From contig NZ_CP076538.1 of NCBI RefSeq assembly GCF_018885265.1, positions 4,314,001-4,378,000 on the forward strand: DNA of 64,000 nt, written 5' to 3'. The notes beneath the pieces were generated by a model that worked only from the letters and a program-made list of their open reading frames with translations, had not been told where the DNA came from and did no database searches. Below, piece by piece: positions 43,646 to 52,551 of this stretch; position 1 is the stretch's first letter; each line of letters starts with the position of its first letter. This DNA is from Amycolatopsis aidingensis (GTDB lineage Bacteria; Actinomycetota; Actinomycetes; Mycobacteriales; Pseudonocardiaceae). The position numbers and the translations under genes are program-made.

Positions 43646-44392
43646 GTGACCTCGACTATGCCCGGCCCGACGCCCGCGACGCTGCCCGCGCGCCGGGCCG
43701 TGCTGCTGCCGGGAACGGGTTCGGACGAGGTGTTCGTGCGCTCGGTCTTCGCCGGCCCGCTGCGGGCGCTCGGCCTCGAGGTACTGGCCCCTCCCCCGCC
43801 CCCGGCCGAAGCGCTGACCAGCGGGTACCTGGCCCGGCTCGACGCCGAGGCTGAGGCGGCCAGAGAGCCCCTCCTGGTCGGCGGCATCTCGCTCGGGGCG
43901 CATCTGGCGGCCGAGTGGGCGCTGCGCGAACCGGCGCGCTGCGCGGGCGTACTCGCCGCCATGCCGGCATGGAACGGCTTGCCCGCCGCGGCTCCCGCCC
44001 GGCAGGCCGCGCTGGTTTCCGCCGAGCAGGTGGACCGGGACGGCCTGGACGCGACCCTGGCCCGCTCCGCCGCCGCGGTGCCGGCCTGGCTCGCCGCGGA
44101 GCTGGACCGGGCCTGGCGCCGCTACGGCGAGGGACTGGCCACCGGCCTGCGCGCGGCGGCCTCGCACCCCGCCCCCGAACTGGCCGAGCTACGCCTGCTC
44201 GGGGTCCCGGTTGGCATCGCAACCTGCACCGACGATCCCGTGCATCCCGCCGCCGTCGCCTGGGAATGGGCGGCCGCGCTGCCCAGCGCCGCGGTATGCG
44301 AGACCACCCTGGAAGCGCTGGGCAGGGACCGGGAGTCGCTGGGCCGCGCCACGGTGCTCGCCTGGCTGCGGGCGCGCGGCCGCAGCCGTTAG
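43646..44392 (+). CDS. alpha/beta hydrolase (Rv2695-like)
   Basis: 248 residues. The nucleophile elbow is VGGISLGAHLAAEWAL (Gly-x-Ser-x-Gly, Ser near residue 81), preceded by RRAVLLPGTGSDEVFVRSVF and followed by VPVGIATCTDDPVHPAAVAWEWA, which holds the acid residue and a candidate catalytic His. A likely esterase or peptidase-like hydrolase of unknown substrate; conserved in this position in mycobacteria. The stop overlaps that of the convergent LysE gene by four bases. GTG 43646 has no strong ribosome-binding site. Confidence 0.82.
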   Translation: MTSTMPGPTPATLPARRAVLLPGTGSDEVFVRSVFAGPLRALGLEVLAPPPPPAEALTSGYLARLDAEAEAAREPLLVGGISLGAHLAAEWALREPARCAGVLAAMPAWNGLPAAAPARQAALVSAEQVDRDGLDATLARSAAAVPAWLAAELDRAWRRYGEGLATGLRAAASHPAPELAELRLLGVPVGIATCTDDPVHPAAVAWEWAAALPSAAVCETTLEALGRDRESLGRATVLAWLRARGRSR

Positions 44393-45033
44393 GTTCCCTG
44401 CTCGGCCACGGCCACGAAACCACCCAGCCCGATCATGGTGGCACCGCTGGCCAGCCGCTGCCGCGACCACCAGCGCGGGTTGCGCCGCAGCCTGGCCCCG
44501 ATCCCGCCCGCGAACAGCGCGACCACCAGGTCCGCGAGCACGGCCATGGCGACCGCGATCAGGCCGAGCAGGATGAAGACCAGCGCCGCGGGAGCGCGCT
44601 CGGGGTGCACGAAATGCGGCAGCAGGGCCATGAAGTACAGGGCGGTCTTCGGGTTCAGCACCTCGCTGAGGATGCCCTGCAACAGCGGCGAGCGGGCCAG
44701 CCTGCGGGCCGTGCCACCGGCGTCCTCGGCCGCGGGCTGCCCGTGCCGCCGCTGGAACATCAGGTACAGGCCGAGGCCGATGAGGTAGGCGGCTCCCGCG
44801 AACTTGACCACGGTGAAGGCGACCACGGAGGTGGCCAGCAGCGCCGAAAGGCCGAGCGCGGCGGCGACCACATGCACGCAGGCCCCGATCCCGTTGCCCA
44901 GTACCGAGCGCACACCCTCACTTCTCCCGCCACGCAGGCTCCTGGCCAGCACGTACAGCATCCCCGGCCCAGGGCTGACGGCGAACAGCGCCGCCGTGCC
45001 CAGGAACACGAACCATTCGGTGAGACCTGGCAC
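44389..45033 (-). CDS. LysE-family amino-acid exporter
   Basis: 214 residues, six predicted helices. AALFAVSPGPGMLYVLARSLRGG is the diagnostic N-terminal loop of the LysE/RhtB family, GVRSVLGNGIGACVHVVAAALGL follows (shown here in parts), and GILSEVLNPKTALYFMALLPHFV completes the signature. It would export an amino acid or derivative. GTG 45033 has TACGGT 6 nt upstream, the leaderless pattern. It interrupts the otherwise mycobacteria-like run of hydrolase, DUF3710 and dut, so it is a lineage-specific addition or has been lost elsewhere. Confidence 0.9.
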   Translation of the reverse strand: MPGLTEWFVFLGTAALFAVSPGPGMLYVLARSLRGGRSEGVRSVLGNGIGACVHVVAAALGLSALLATSVVAFTVVKFAGAAYLIGLGLYLMFQRRHGQPAAEDAGGTARRLARSPLLQGILSEVLNPKTALYFMALLPHFVHPERAPAALVFILLGLIAVAMAVLADLVVALFAGGIGARLRRNPRWWSRQRLASGATMIGLGGFVAVAEQGT

Positions 45034-45039
45034 GGTACG

Positions 45040-45045
45040 ACCGTA
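45040..45045 (-). promoter_or_regulatory. -10 box of a leaderless lysE-like transcript (TACGGT)
   Basis: On the minus strand TACGGT is followed by 6 nt and GTG 45033. Confidence 0.4.
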
Positions 45046-45055
45046 CCAGAACCAC

Positions 45056-45751
45056 TCAGCCCTGCTGTTGCTGTGACTGCTGTGACTGCTGCTGGGCGAT
45101 GTGCTCCGCGACCGCCTCCGGCAGCTGGATCGGCAACGGGGTACGCACCGGCATCGGCGCGTCGCCGCGCGCGACGATGGTGCCCCGCACGATGTCCCGC
45201 AAGGTGTCCGGCGCCTGCGCCGCCTGCGACTGCGGGCCCGCGATCACCCCGCGCAGCATCCAGCGCGGGCCGTCCACGCCGACGAAGCGCAGCGCCACCT
45301 CGCCGACCACGGCCGAGAGCTCGGTCCCCCACTCGCCCGCACCGCTGGCCACCTTGGCGCCGTCGGAACGCAGCTGCTCGGCAAGCTCCGCGCTGACCTC
45401 CGCCCAGAGGCCACCGGACCGCGGCGCCGCGTAACCGCTGACGGTCACCTGGCCGTGCGCGGTCACCACGTGCACCGCGCGCACGTTCCCGCTCGCCTGG
45501 TCCATCTCGACCTGCACCTGCGAGCCGTCCGGCACCGGCACCCGCACCGAGCCCAAGTCGATCCGCGGGATCTCGTCCTCCGGGGCCTCGGCGAGGTCGT
45601 ACGGCCCGTCCGCGCCGGTGACCGTCGCGGGTTCCTCCGTCTCGTCCTCGTACTCGTCCTCGGCGAAATCCTCCTCGTCCGGCGCCGCGTGCCGCCCCGC
45701 CTGCGGAGGCTGCGCGTCCGCACCCCGGCGCTTGCGTCCGAAAATCCCCAC
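45056..45751 (-). CDS. DUF3710 family protein
   Basis: 231 residues, soluble. An Asp/Glu-rich low-complexity N-terminus (EEDFAEDEYEDETEEP) precedes the conserved region beginning GPYDLAEAPEDEIPRIDLGSVRVPVP, written here as DEIPRIDLGSVRVPVPD, with VRAVHVVTAHGQVTVSGYAAPRSGGLW and GVDGPRWMLRGVI. A Gln-rich tail ends it. Function unknown; the Rv2696c counterpart also sits next to dut. GTG 45751 shares its first base with the last base of the dut stop (TAGTG), so it is coupled to dut. No membrane segment. Confidence 0.87.
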   Translation of the reverse strand: MGIFGRKRRGADAQPPQAGRHAAPDEEDFAEDEYEDETEEPATVTGADGPYDLAEAPEDEIPRIDLGSVRVPVPDGSQVQVEMDQASGNVRAVHVVTAHGQVTVSGYAAPRSGGLWAEVSAELAEQLRSDGAKVASGAGEWGTELSAVVGEVALRFVGVDGPRWMLRGVIAGPQSQAAQAPDTLRDIVRGTIVARGDAPMPVRTPLPIQLPEAVAEHIAQQQSQQSQQQQG

Positions 45752-46236
45752 TAGCTCTCCGTTCCTTCCACGGCGACTGTGCTGCCGAGTACGGCATGTC
45801 CCCCGGTCGAACCGTATCCGCCCGCGCCCCGCTCGGAACTCTCGAGTTCGGCGACCTCCAGGAACTCGGCCCGCTCCACCCGCTGGATCACCAGCTGGGC
45901 GATCCGGTCACCGCGGGTCAGCTTGATCGGCTCGCGCGGATCGTGGTTGACCAGGCACACCTTGATCTCACCCCGGTAACCGGAGTCGATGGTGCCCGGG
46001 GTGTTGACCACGGAGAGGCCCGCGCGCGCGGCGAGCCCGGAACGCGGATGCACGAAACCGGCGTAACCGGGCGGCAGCGCGATGGCCACGCCGGTACCGA
46101 CAAGGGCCCGCTCACCGGGGTCGAGCACGAGGTCGGTGGTGGTCACCAGATCGGCACCGGCATCACCGTCCCGGGCATAGCTCGGAACGGGGACGTCGGG
46201 ATCGGTTCGGGAAAGCAGTACCTGCACGCTGGACAC
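45751..46236 (-). CDS. dut: dUTP diphosphatase
   Basis: 161 residues, trimeric dUTPase type. All five family motifs are visible: DAGADLVTT (1), [10 protein letters not shown] (2), [16 protein letters not shown] (3), [10 protein letters not shown] (4) and [11 protein letters not shown] (5, the C-terminal arm). It hydrolyses dUTP to dUMP and diphosphate, keeping uracil out of DNA and supplying thymidylate synthesis. GTG 46236 gives an N-terminus of normal length; GTG 46227 is a possible later start. It is divergent from the DUF3093 gene and coupled to DUF3710. Confidence 0.96.
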   Translation of the reverse strand: MSSVQVLLSRTDPDVPVPSYARDGDAGADLVTTTDLVLDPGERALVGTGVAIALPPGYAGFVHPRSGLAARAGLSVVNTPGTIDSGYRGEIKVCLVNHDPREPIKLTRGDRIAQLVIQRVERAEFLEVAELESSERGAGGYGSTGGHAVLGSTVAVEGTES

Positions 46237-46326
46237 GGACCGCGAGACTACCCTGAGCCCGTGGGCGAGAGCACAGGCGCGGCCGATCAACGCACAGACG
46301 AACGGACGGACGGACAAGCGGGCGAG

Positions 46327-46818
46327 ATGACGGCGACGAGCGGAGAGACCGCGAAGGGACGAGTGCTGTACAGCGAACGGCTGTACGTGCCCTGGTGGGG
46401 CTGGCCGCTGCCGCTGATCGGCGGTGGGCTGCTCGCGGCCGAGATCCACATGGGCTACCCGGGCCTGCGCGGATGGCTGCCCTACCTGGTCATGCTGCCC
46501 CTGGTCGCCGGGCTGCTGCTCGCGCTGGGCAGGGTCAGGGTGCGGGTCGCCGAGACCGGCCAGGAGGGGACCCGCGAACTGTGGGCCGGCGAGGCCCACC
46601 TGCCGACCCGGTTCGTCGGCGAGGTCGAGGTGATCGGTAAGGAGCGCAAGCGCAAGACGCTCGGCCCGGAACTGGACCCTGCCGCCTACGTGCTGCATCG
46701 CGGCTGGGTGGGCCCGCTGCTGCGGGTCACGGTCACCGATCCCGATGACCCGACGCCCTACTGGCTGATCAGCACCCGCAAGCCGGCGGCGCTGGCCGAA
46801 CTGCTCCGCACCCGGTGA
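46327..46818 (+). CDS. DUF3093 membrane protein
   Basis: 163 residues from ATG 46327. After a short polar start comes [21 protein letters not shown], the family hallmark, and two closely spaced membrane helices (about residues 25-60), then a beta-rich domain: [40 protein letters not shown] and [13 protein letters not shown]. The function is unknown (Rv2698 in M. tuberculosis has about the same length, which favours this ATG over the in-frame GTG 46261). A 16-bp hairpin begins at its stop codon. Confidence 0.86.
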   Translation: MTATSGETAKGRVLYSERLYVPWWGWPLPLIGGGLLAAEIHMGYPGLRGWLPYLVMLPLVAGLLLALGRVRVRVAETGQEGTRELWAGEAHLPTRFVGEVEVIGKERKRKTLGPELDPAAYVLHRGWVGPLLRVTVTDPDDPTPYWLISTRKPAALAELLRTR

Positions 46819-46864
46819 TGGCAACAGGGGTGGCAAGCGAGCCGCTCACCACCCCTGTTGCCAT
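46818..46864 (+). terminator. bidirectional hairpin between DUF3093 and DUF4193
   Basis: ATGGCAACAGGGGTGG (46818-46833) pairs perfectly with 46849-46864 around a 15-nt loop. It lies between convergent genes and starts at the last base of the DUF3093 stop codon. Confidence 0.75.
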
Positions 46865-46937
46865 GTTCGAACCTCGATCGCCGCCGATCGCCGCCCCCAC
46901 CGTGGGCCATGCCGGTGCCGTGGCCGCCACGGGCAGA

Positions 46938-47246
46938 TCAGGCACAGTCGCGGCAGATCATCTGGCCGCCGTTGTCCTCGGCCAGGCGGCTGCGGTGGTG
47001 CACCAGGAAGCACACCGAGCAGGTGAACTCGTCGGCCTGCTTCGGAACCACCTTCACCGTGAGGTCCTCACCGGACAATCCGGACAGGTCGGCCCCAGGC
47101 AGTTCGAAGTTCTCGGCACTCGCGTCCTCGTCGACGTCGACGACGCCGGACTGAGTCTCGCTGCGCCGCGCCTTCAGTTCCTCCAACGAGTCTTCGGCCA
47201 ACTCGTCGGCCTCGCTGCGGCGCGGAGCGTCGTAGTCGGTCGCCAT
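46938..47246 (-). CDS. DUF4193 small zinc-ribbon protein
   Basis: 102 residues. An acidic N-terminal half (SEADELAEDSLEELKARRSE, VDVDEDAS) precedes a C-terminal zinc ribbon: CSVCFLVHHRSRL and CRDCA, four cysteines. The family is actinobacterial and its role unknown (Rv2699c counterpart). GAGGGA stands before the ATG at 47246. It is encoded convergently to DUF3093 and divergent from the cei gene across 423 bp. Confidence 0.88.
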   Translation of the reverse strand: MATDYDAPRRSEADELAEDSLEELKARRSETQSGVVDVDEDASAENFELPGADLSGLSGEDLTVKVVPKQADEFTCSVCFLVHHRSRLAEDNGGQMICRDCA

Positions 47247-47669
47247 TGTCCCTCACCCCTGCGATCAGCTTTGATGTCAGATGTCCGGACCCCCGGGCCG
47301 CGCCCGTGAGCCGCCCGTGAGTCCTTGTGCCGCTGGACAACGTTCCAGCGCCCCTGTTTGTGCCCGGCTTCGCAGTGAGCCAGATCTCCCTGCGAGAAGA
47401 TCCCGATCTACACCGGAGCCCGCAGAGGGTAGCCCATGGTTTACCCAGGCCGGAAACAGGTCACCCGCAGATCGCGATACATCACCCGTCAGGAGGAGCG
47501 GCGTGGCCGATCTTCGTCCGATTTTCGCAGGTCGGGCGGCCACACCAGGCGCGGCGAGCGGTTCGTAACACGAATTGGTATACCGACCTGAACCTCCCGG
47601 ACTGTAACGCCTAGGCTGATCAGCGACGACGGTGTTGACAACGGCACGATCGGTGAAGGGACTAGCCAG
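47247..47669 (+). other. 423-bp divergent non-coding region between DUF4193 and cei
   Basis: No gene-like frame. The sequence includes a GGTATACC palindrome at 47577-47584 and a TAGGCT at 47612-47617 on the plus strand. On the minus strand a TACCCT at about 47426-47431 could serve DUF4193. Otherwise I see nothing. Confidence 0.5.
47612..47617 (+). promoter_or_regulatory. possible cei -10 box (TAGGCT)
   Basis: TAGGCT is 52 nt before GTG 47670; a weak -35 match (TGAACC) begins 23 nt upstream of it, 17-nt spacing. Confidence 0.4.
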
Positions 47670-48365
47670 GTGACGTCGGGGAGCGGCTGGATCGGCCATG
47701 GCGGCAGCCGGAAGTCGAAGCCGTACCGCAAGTATCGTCCCCTGCCCGCGCTCATCGTGATCGGCCTGCTCGGCGTCATCTCGGTCTTCGTCTGGCTGAA
47801 CGTGATCGTGCGCAACAACGACCTCGACGACGCCGTCCGCTGCGAACCGCCCGCCGCGCCGCCACAGGGCACCGTCTACACCTCGCTCGGCCACAGCGGG
47901 CTGGGCGGCACCTCGCCGATACCACCGGACAAGGTCGCGGTCACCGTGCTGAACGCCAGCGGCGCGCGCAACCAGGCGGCGATGACCACCGAGGCCCTGC
48001 GCAAGCTCGGCTTCACCCAGGTGGGCGAACCTGCCAACGACCCCGCCTACGCCAAGCGGGAGGCGGTCTGCCACGGCCAGATCCGGTTCGGCGAGAACGG
48101 CGAGGCGGCGGCGCGCACGCTGAGCCTGGTGGACCCGTGCTTCGAGCTGGTCAGGGACGGTCGCAAGGACGCGAGTGTCGACCTGGCCATCGGCACCACC
48201 TTCACCGGGGTGCGGCCTCCTCCGCAGGCCGAGGAGATCCTGGACGAGCTCGCCACATGGTCGGAGCGGCACGGCAGCACCGGCGGCGGCGAGCAGGCGA
48301 CCGGCGAGCAGGCCCCGACCATCTCCCCGGAGCGGATCAGCGAGGCCCGCCAGGCGCACTGCTGA
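47670..48365 (+). CDS. cei: envelope integrity protein Cei (LytR_C domain)
   Basis: 231 residues. A basic cytoplasmic N-terminus (RKSKPYRKYRPLP) and one membrane helix (ALIVIGLLGVISVFVWLNVIV, about residues 28-48) lead to an extracytoplasmic LytR_C domain: VAVTVLNASGARNQAAMTTEALRKLGF (shown as VAVTVLNASGARNQA), a pair of cysteines in AVCHGQI and DPCFEL, and an ASVDLAIGTTFTGV strand. In M. tuberculosis the orthologue Rv2700 (Cei) is needed for cell-envelope integrity. GTG 47670 has a weak ribosome-binding site. It converges on suhB with 3 bp between the stops. Confidence 0.87.
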   Translation: MTSGSGWIGHGGSRKSKPYRKYRPLPALIVIGLLGVISVFVWLNVIVRNNDLDDAVRCEPPAAPPQGTVYTSLGHSGLGGTSPIPPDKVAVTVLNASGARNQAAMTTEALRKLGFTQVGEPANDPAYAKREAVCHGQIRFGENGEAAARTLSLVDPCFELVRDGRKDASVDLAIGTTFTGVRPPPQAEEILDELATWSERHGSTGGGEQATGEQAPTISPERISEARQAHC

Positions 48366-48368
48366 GGA

Positions 48369-49178
48369 TCAGATGCGCGCGGCGCCGCACTCGATCAGCG
48401 CCTCCCGCAGTGGCACCGCAATGGACGGGGCGGCCGCGCAGGTGAAGTCGGCACCGGCGACCGGGTCGGTGCCCGGCGTGCTGACCACCGCACCCGCCTC
48501 CGCCGCGATCAGCGCGCCCGCAGCCCAGTCCCACGGCGAGAGGCCGTGCTCGTAGTAGGCGTCGATCCAGCCGGCGGCCACCGCGCACAGGTCCAGCGCC
48601 GCCGAGCCGCTGCGCCGGATGTCCCGCACCTGGCCGAGCAGTTTGGCAGCCGTCTCGGCCTGCCGTCCGCGTCGCTCGGCGCGGTAGGCGAAGCCCGTGC
48701 CCACCAGCGTCAGGTCCAGCCGCGGCGGCGCGGACACCGACAGCGGCCTGCCGTCCAGGGTGGCCCCGCCACCGCGCACCGCCTTCCAGCACCGCCCGCT
48801 GACCGGTTCCACCACCGCGCCCGCCACCGACACGCCGTCGACCTGCGCGGCAAGGGACACGGCGAACCACGGGTAGCCGTAGACGAAGTTCACCGTGCCG
48901 TCGATGGGGTCGACCACCCAGGTCACCCCCGCACCGTGGGCCCCGCCCTGTTCCTCGCCGAGCACCTGCTCCCCGGGGCGCAGCTCGGCGAGGCGGGTGC
49001 GGACGAGCCGCTCGGCCTCGTGGTCCACCGCGGTCACCACGTCGGTGTCGGTGCTCTTGGTACCGACCCGCAGTGGCGTGCCGTCCTGGATCGCCACTCG
49101 CGCGTCCCGGACCAGCTCGGCGGCCTCGGTGGCGACCCGTTCGGCAACGTCGGACAGCTGCGACTCGATAACTCCCAC
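48369..49178 (-). CDS. suhB: inositol monophosphatase family protein SuhB
   Basis: 269 residues. Metal-binding motifs of the family: LGEEQGGAHG (Glu), WVVDPIDGTVNFVYGYPWF (Asp-x-Ile-Asp-Gly-Thr) and LSPWDWAAGALIAAEAGAVV (distal Asp). It hydrolyses inositol monophosphate, which in actinobacteria feeds phosphatidylinositol and mycothiol-related metabolism. GTG 49178 is chosen for normal length (IESQLSDVAERVATEAAELV is the typical first helix). It is divergent from ppgK and belongs to the conserved block ending in sigA (Rv2701c position). Confidence 0.94.
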   Translation of the reverse strand: MGVIESQLSDVAERVATEAAELVRDARVAIQDGTPLRVGTKSTDTDVVTAVDHEAERLVRTRLAELRPGEQVLGEEQGGAHGAGVTWVVDPIDGTVNFVYGYPWFAVSLAAQVDGVSVAGAVVEPVSGRCWKAVRGGGATLDGRPLSVSAPPRLDLTLVGTGFAYRAERRGRQAETAAKLLGQVRDIRRSGSAALDLCAVAAGWIDAYYEHGLSPWDWAAGALIAAEAGAVVSTPGTDPVAGADFTCAAAPSIAVPLREALIECGAARI

Positions 49179-49251
49179 GCGGACATGGGACCACACCCGG
49201 ATAAAGTCTCGCGTGCAGGCGTTCTGAATCGAGAATGAAGGGACCACGCCA

Positions 49252-50013
49252 ATGACGGCGACCCGCGGGTTCGGCATCGACATCGGCGGCAGCGGCATCA
49301 AGGGCGCTCTTGTCGACCTGGAAAGGGGCCAGCTCATCGGCGACCGGCTCCGGATCGACACCCCACGCCCGGCAACGCCGGACGCCGTCGCCGAGGTGGT
49401 GGCCGGCGTGGTCGAGCACTTCGAGTGGGACGGCCCGGTCGGCGTCACCTTACCCGCGGTGATCAAGAAGGGCTGTGCGTGCACGGCGGCGAACATCGAC
49501 CCGTCCTGGATCGGGACCGACGCCGACGCGCTGTTCGCCAAGCGGCTCGGCAGGAACGTCGAGGACGTGGCGATGCTGAACGACGCCGACGCGGCCGGCA
49601 TGGCCGAGATACGGTTCGGCGATCCGGCTGGCCGCAACGGTGTGGTCACCCTGCTGACCTTCGGGACCGGCATCGGCAGCGCCCTGTTCCACGACGGGAA
49701 ACTGGTACCGAACACCGAGTTCGGCCACCTCGAGGTGGATGGCCACGACGCGGAGAAGCGGGCCGCGGCCTCGGTGAAGGACGTCGAGGAGCTGTCCTAT
49801 CCGGAGTGGGCGGAGCGGGTGCAGCGGTACCTGTCCGTGCTGGAGGGGCTGCTCTGGCCGGATCTGATCATCGTCGGCGGCGGGGTGAGCAAGAAGGCCT
49901 CGAAATGGGTGCCGCTGCTGGACGTGCGCACCAAGATCATCGTGGCGTCGTTGCAGAACAACGCGGGTATCGTCGGTGCTGCGGCGGCCGCCGCGGAGGG
50001 AATCGAGCACTGA
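49252..50013 (+). CDS. ppgK: polyphosphate glucokinase PpgK
   Basis: 253 residues, ROK fold. The phosphate motif [18 protein letters not shown] begins the protein; [39 protein letters not shown] and [22 protein letters not shown], here shortened, follow, with [17 protein letters not shown]. It phosphorylates glucose with polyphosphate (and ATP) in the cytoplasm. The kinase Asp is in LNDADAA. ATG 49252 has AAGGGA upstream. Next to suhB and sigA, as in mycobacteria (Rv2702). Confidence 0.95.
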   Translation: MTATRGFGIDIGGSGIKGALVDLERGQLIGDRLRIDTPRPATPDAVAEVVAGVVEHFEWDGPVGVTLPAVIKKGCACTAANIDPSWIGTDADALFAKRLGRNVEDVAMLNDADAAGMAEIRFGDPAGRNGVVTLLTFGTGIGSALFHDGKLVPNTEFGHLEVDGHDAEKRAAASVKDVEELSYPEWAERVQRYLSVLEGLLWPDLIIVGGGVSKKASKWVPLLDVRTKIIVASLQNNAGIVGAAAAAAEGIEH

Positions 50014-50074
50014 TTCCGGCATGCGGAAGCACGCCGGGGAGTGATCGCTTCGCGACGGCCCGGCGCATCATCGT

Positions 50075-50080
50075 TACAAT
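50075..50080 (+). promoter_or_regulatory. sigA -10 box (TACAAT)
   Basis: TACAAT is a near-consensus -10 for the principal sigma factor, about 120 nt before the sigA start. The -35 region is only weakly matched (TTCGCG, 20 nt upstream). Confidence 0.5.
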
Positions 50081-50201
50081 GGAACGCGGTCCACTGCTGC
50101 GGGAGGCAAACTCGCAGGCAGGACCCGTGTTCCCCGAATCTGAGGAAGCTGGGACGTACGTGTCTCGGCTCGTCATGATCGACCGCTGTGAAAGGGCGTA
50201 C

Positions 50202-51575
50202 GTGGCAGCCGCAAGAACCGCAACCAGAAGCGGGACGAAATCAACGAGCGCCGCCAAGACCTCGACGGCCGCCGAGGACACGGCGGACGAGCCCGACACC
50301 ACGGGTGACGCGGCCAAGAAGCCCCGTCCGAAGTCCTCGGGCCAGAAGTCGACCGCGAAGAAGGCTCCCGCGAAGACCACGCGTGCCCGCAAGGGCACCA
50401 CCAAGGGCGAGGAGCCCAAGGTCGAGCCGGAGAGCCCCGGCGAGGAGGTCGACGCCGCCGACCTCGAGGATGTCGACCTCTCCGATCTCGAGGTGGACGC
50501 CGTGGAGGTCGACGTCGTCGACGCCACGGTGACCGAGGAGGAGGCCGACGAGGAGGAGGCCGGTAAGGGCAGCAAGCCCACCGACCCCGACTTCGTCTGG
50601 GACGAGGAGGAGTCGGAGGCCCTGCGCCAGGCGCGCAAGGATGCCGAGCTGACCGCCTCCGCCGACTCGGTGCGCGCGTACCTCAAGCAGATCGGTAAGG
50701 TCGCGCTGCTCAACGCCGAGGAAGAGGTCGAGCTGGCCAAGCGCATCGAGGCCGGGCTGTACGCCGCCGACCGGGTGCGTGCCGCCGAGGAGGAGGGCGA
50801 GAAGCTCACCACCCAGATGCGCCGCGATCTCAAGTGGATCGTGCGCGACGGGGAACGGGCGAAGAACCACCTGCTCGAGGCGAACCTGCGGCTCGTGGTG
50901 TCCCTGGCGAAGCGCTACACCGGACGCGGTATGGCCTTCCTGGACCTGATCCAGGAAGGCAACCTGGGCCTGATCCGCGCGGTCGAGAAGTTCGACTACA
51001 CCAAGGGCTTCAAGTTCTCCACCTACGCCACCTGGTGGATCCGCCAGGCCATCACCCGCGCGATGGCCGACCAGGCCAGGACCATCCGGATCCCGGTGCA
51101 CATGGTCGAGGTGATCAACAAGCTCGGCCGGATCCAGCGCGAGCTGCTGCAGGACCTCGGTCGCGAGCCCACCCCCGAGGAGCTCGCGAAGGAGATGGAC
51201 ATCTCCCCGGAGAAGGTCCTGGAGATCCAGCAGTACGCCCGCGAGCCGATCTCGCTGGACCAGACCATCGGCGACGAGGGCGACTCGCAGCTCGGTGACT
51301 TCATCGAGGACAGCGAGGCCGTGGTCGCGGTGGACGCGGTGTCGTTCACCCTGCTGCAGGACCAGCTCCAGTCGGTGCTGCAGACCCTGTCCGAACGCGA
51401 GGCCGGTGTGGTGCGGCTGCGGTTCGGCCTCACCGACGGCCAGCCGCGGACGCTGGACGAGATCGGCCAGGTCTACGGGGTCACCCGGGAACGGATCCGG
51501 CAGATCGAGTCGAAGACGATGTCCAAGCTGCGCCACCCTTCCCGCTCGCAGGTGCTGCGCGACTACCTGGACTGA
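50202..51575 (+). CDS. sigA: principal RNA polymerase sigma factor SigA (RpoD/HrdB)
   Basis: 457 residues from GTG 50202, which follows GAAAGGG and gives the [12 protein letters not shown] opening typical of actinobacterial SigA. A Lys/Ala- then Asp/Glu-rich N-terminus of about 140 residues precedes region 1.2 ([27 protein letters not shown], in parts), regions 2.1-2.4 ([58 protein letters not shown]), region 3 and region 4 ([39 protein letters not shown]). It directs transcription of housekeeping genes. A perfect palindromic terminator follows. Confidence 0.96.
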   Translation: MAAARTATRSGTKSTSAAKTSTAAEDTADEPDTTGDAAKKPRPKSSGQKSTAKKAPAKTTRARKGTTKGEEPKVEPESPGEEVDAADLEDVDLSDLEVDAVEVDVVDATVTEEEADEEEAGKGSKPTDPDFVWDEEESEALRQARKDAELTASADSVRAYLKQIGKVALLNAEEEVELAKRIEAGLYAADRVRAAEEEGEKLTTQMRRDLKWIVRDGERAKNHLLEANLRLVVSLAKRYTGRGMAFLDLIQEGNLGLIRAVEKFDYTKGFKFSTYATWWIRQAITRAMADQARTIRIPVHMVEVINKLGRIQRELLQDLGREPTPEELAKEMDISPEKVLEIQQYAREPISLDQTIGDEGDSQLGDFIEDSEAVVAVDAVSFTLLQDQLQSVLQTLSEREAGVVRLRFGLTDGQPRTLDEIGQVYGVTRERIRQIESKTMSKLRHPSRSQVLRDYLD

Positions 51576-51606
51576 ACTCGCGAACAGGCACTGAGCCAGT
51601 CGTCCC

Positions 51607-51640
51607 GAAGGCCCGCCGACCGATCGGTCGGCGGGCCTTC
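51607..51640 (+). terminator. sigA terminator, 34-nt perfect palindrome
   Basis: 17-bp self-complementary arms centred on GACCGATCGGTC, reading AAGGCCCGCCG outward and CGGCGGGCCTT back. It is 32 nt after the sigA stop and just before the convergent small membrane gene, so it can act in both directions. Confidence 0.85.
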
Positions 51641-51647
51641 GTCTCGC

Positions 51648-51857
51648 TCAGCCGCGGCCGGTCCGGCGCCGGCGTGAGCTGGAGAGGATGACCAGCGCGA
51701 CGCCCAGCACCGCCATGACCACGCTGGCCGGGATGTGCAGGACCGGCGGCAGCAGGTGCAGCTGCACGAACCAGGAGCGCGAACCGCTCTCCGCGACGCG
51801 GTTGATGAACCCGCCGACACCCTGCACGATCAGCAGGATTCCGAGTACCTCGATCAC
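51648..51857 (-). CDS. small two-helix membrane protein, function unknown
   Basis: 69 residues from GTG 51857. Two hydrophobic segments (EVLGILLIVQGVGGFINRV and ASVVMAVLGVALVILSS) and a basic tail (SRRRRTGRG). Unrecognised family. The start overlaps the stop of the upstream membrane gene by four bases (GTGA), so it is read together with it. The 3' end is close to the sigA palindrome. Confidence 0.65.
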   Translation of the reverse strand: MIEVLGILLIVQGVGGFINRVAESGSRSWFVQLHLLPPVLHIPASVVMAVLGVALVILSSSRRRRTGRG

Positions 51858-52441
51858 GATTCGACCATCTCCTTCTCCCCGGCCGGGGTCAGCACCTGCC
51901 ACAGCGGGCCCACCACGAACCAGATACCGGTGAGCAGACCGAGCCTTGGCAGCCAGCCCGACCACAGTGCGGTGGTCCGCTCAGGGGTGCCGACGACGAA
52001 GATCAGCACCAGCAAGACGGACGCGGTGATCGCGCAGGCCAGCACGCACTTGCCCCATTCCCGCCACTCGTACCGGGTCCGGGCCGGGCCTCGCTTCGCA
52101 CGTTTCGGCGGTGGTGGGCCGCCGGCGAAGCGGTGCGCGAAGCGGGCATCGGCCCAGCGCACCATGCTGGGTCCGAACACGATGCTGAAACCGAGGTACG
52201 CCGCGGCGATGCCGTGTACCTCGTTCGCCCGCGCCCCGCCCGCGACGTCGATCATGGTCGCCACCAGCACACCGACATCGAGCAGCGGCGTCGCGGCGAG
52301 CAGCACGAGCCCGGTCCGGCGCAGCCGCAGTACGTACCTGGCGACCAGGCCACCCACGATGAACACCCAGAACCCGATCTCGCCCGCGGCGATGACCGCC
52401 GCGAGCGGGTTCCCGGCGAGAAAATCCAGCACGTTGTCCAC
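51854..52441 (-). CDS. integral membrane protein, function unknown
   Basis: 195 residues from GTG 52441, with five or so membrane helices (AAVIAAGEIGFWVFIVGGLVA, TGLVLLAATPLLDVGVLVATM, VHGIAAAYLGFSIVFG, CVLACAITASVLLVLIFVVG, LGLLTGIWFVVGPLWQVL) and a basic, Pro-rich central loop (FAGGPPPPKRAKRGPARTR). I do not recognise the family. An in-frame ATG at 52504 would add 21 residues rich in Ser/Pro but would approach the divergent kinase start (52552); the shorter form is preferred. Coupled to the small membrane gene downstream. Confidence 0.68.
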   Translation of the reverse strand: MDNVLDFLAGNPLAAVIAAGEIGFWVFIVGGLVARYVLRLRRTGLVLLAATPLLDVGVLVATMIDVAGGARANEVHGIAAAYLGFSIVFGPSMVRWADARFAHRFAGGPPPPKRAKRGPARTRYEWREWGKCVLACAITASVLLVLIFVVGTPERTTALWSGWLPRLGLLTGIWFVVGPLWQVLTPAGEKEMVES

Positions 52442-52551
52442 GCCATCAGGGTGTGATCCGCCGTCCGACGAGCGCGTCGGCCGTGGGCAGGAGCCCGCCG
52501 TCATCAGTTCGTAGGACGTCCCGCCCTGGCTGGATGTGCTGAGATGGTCGC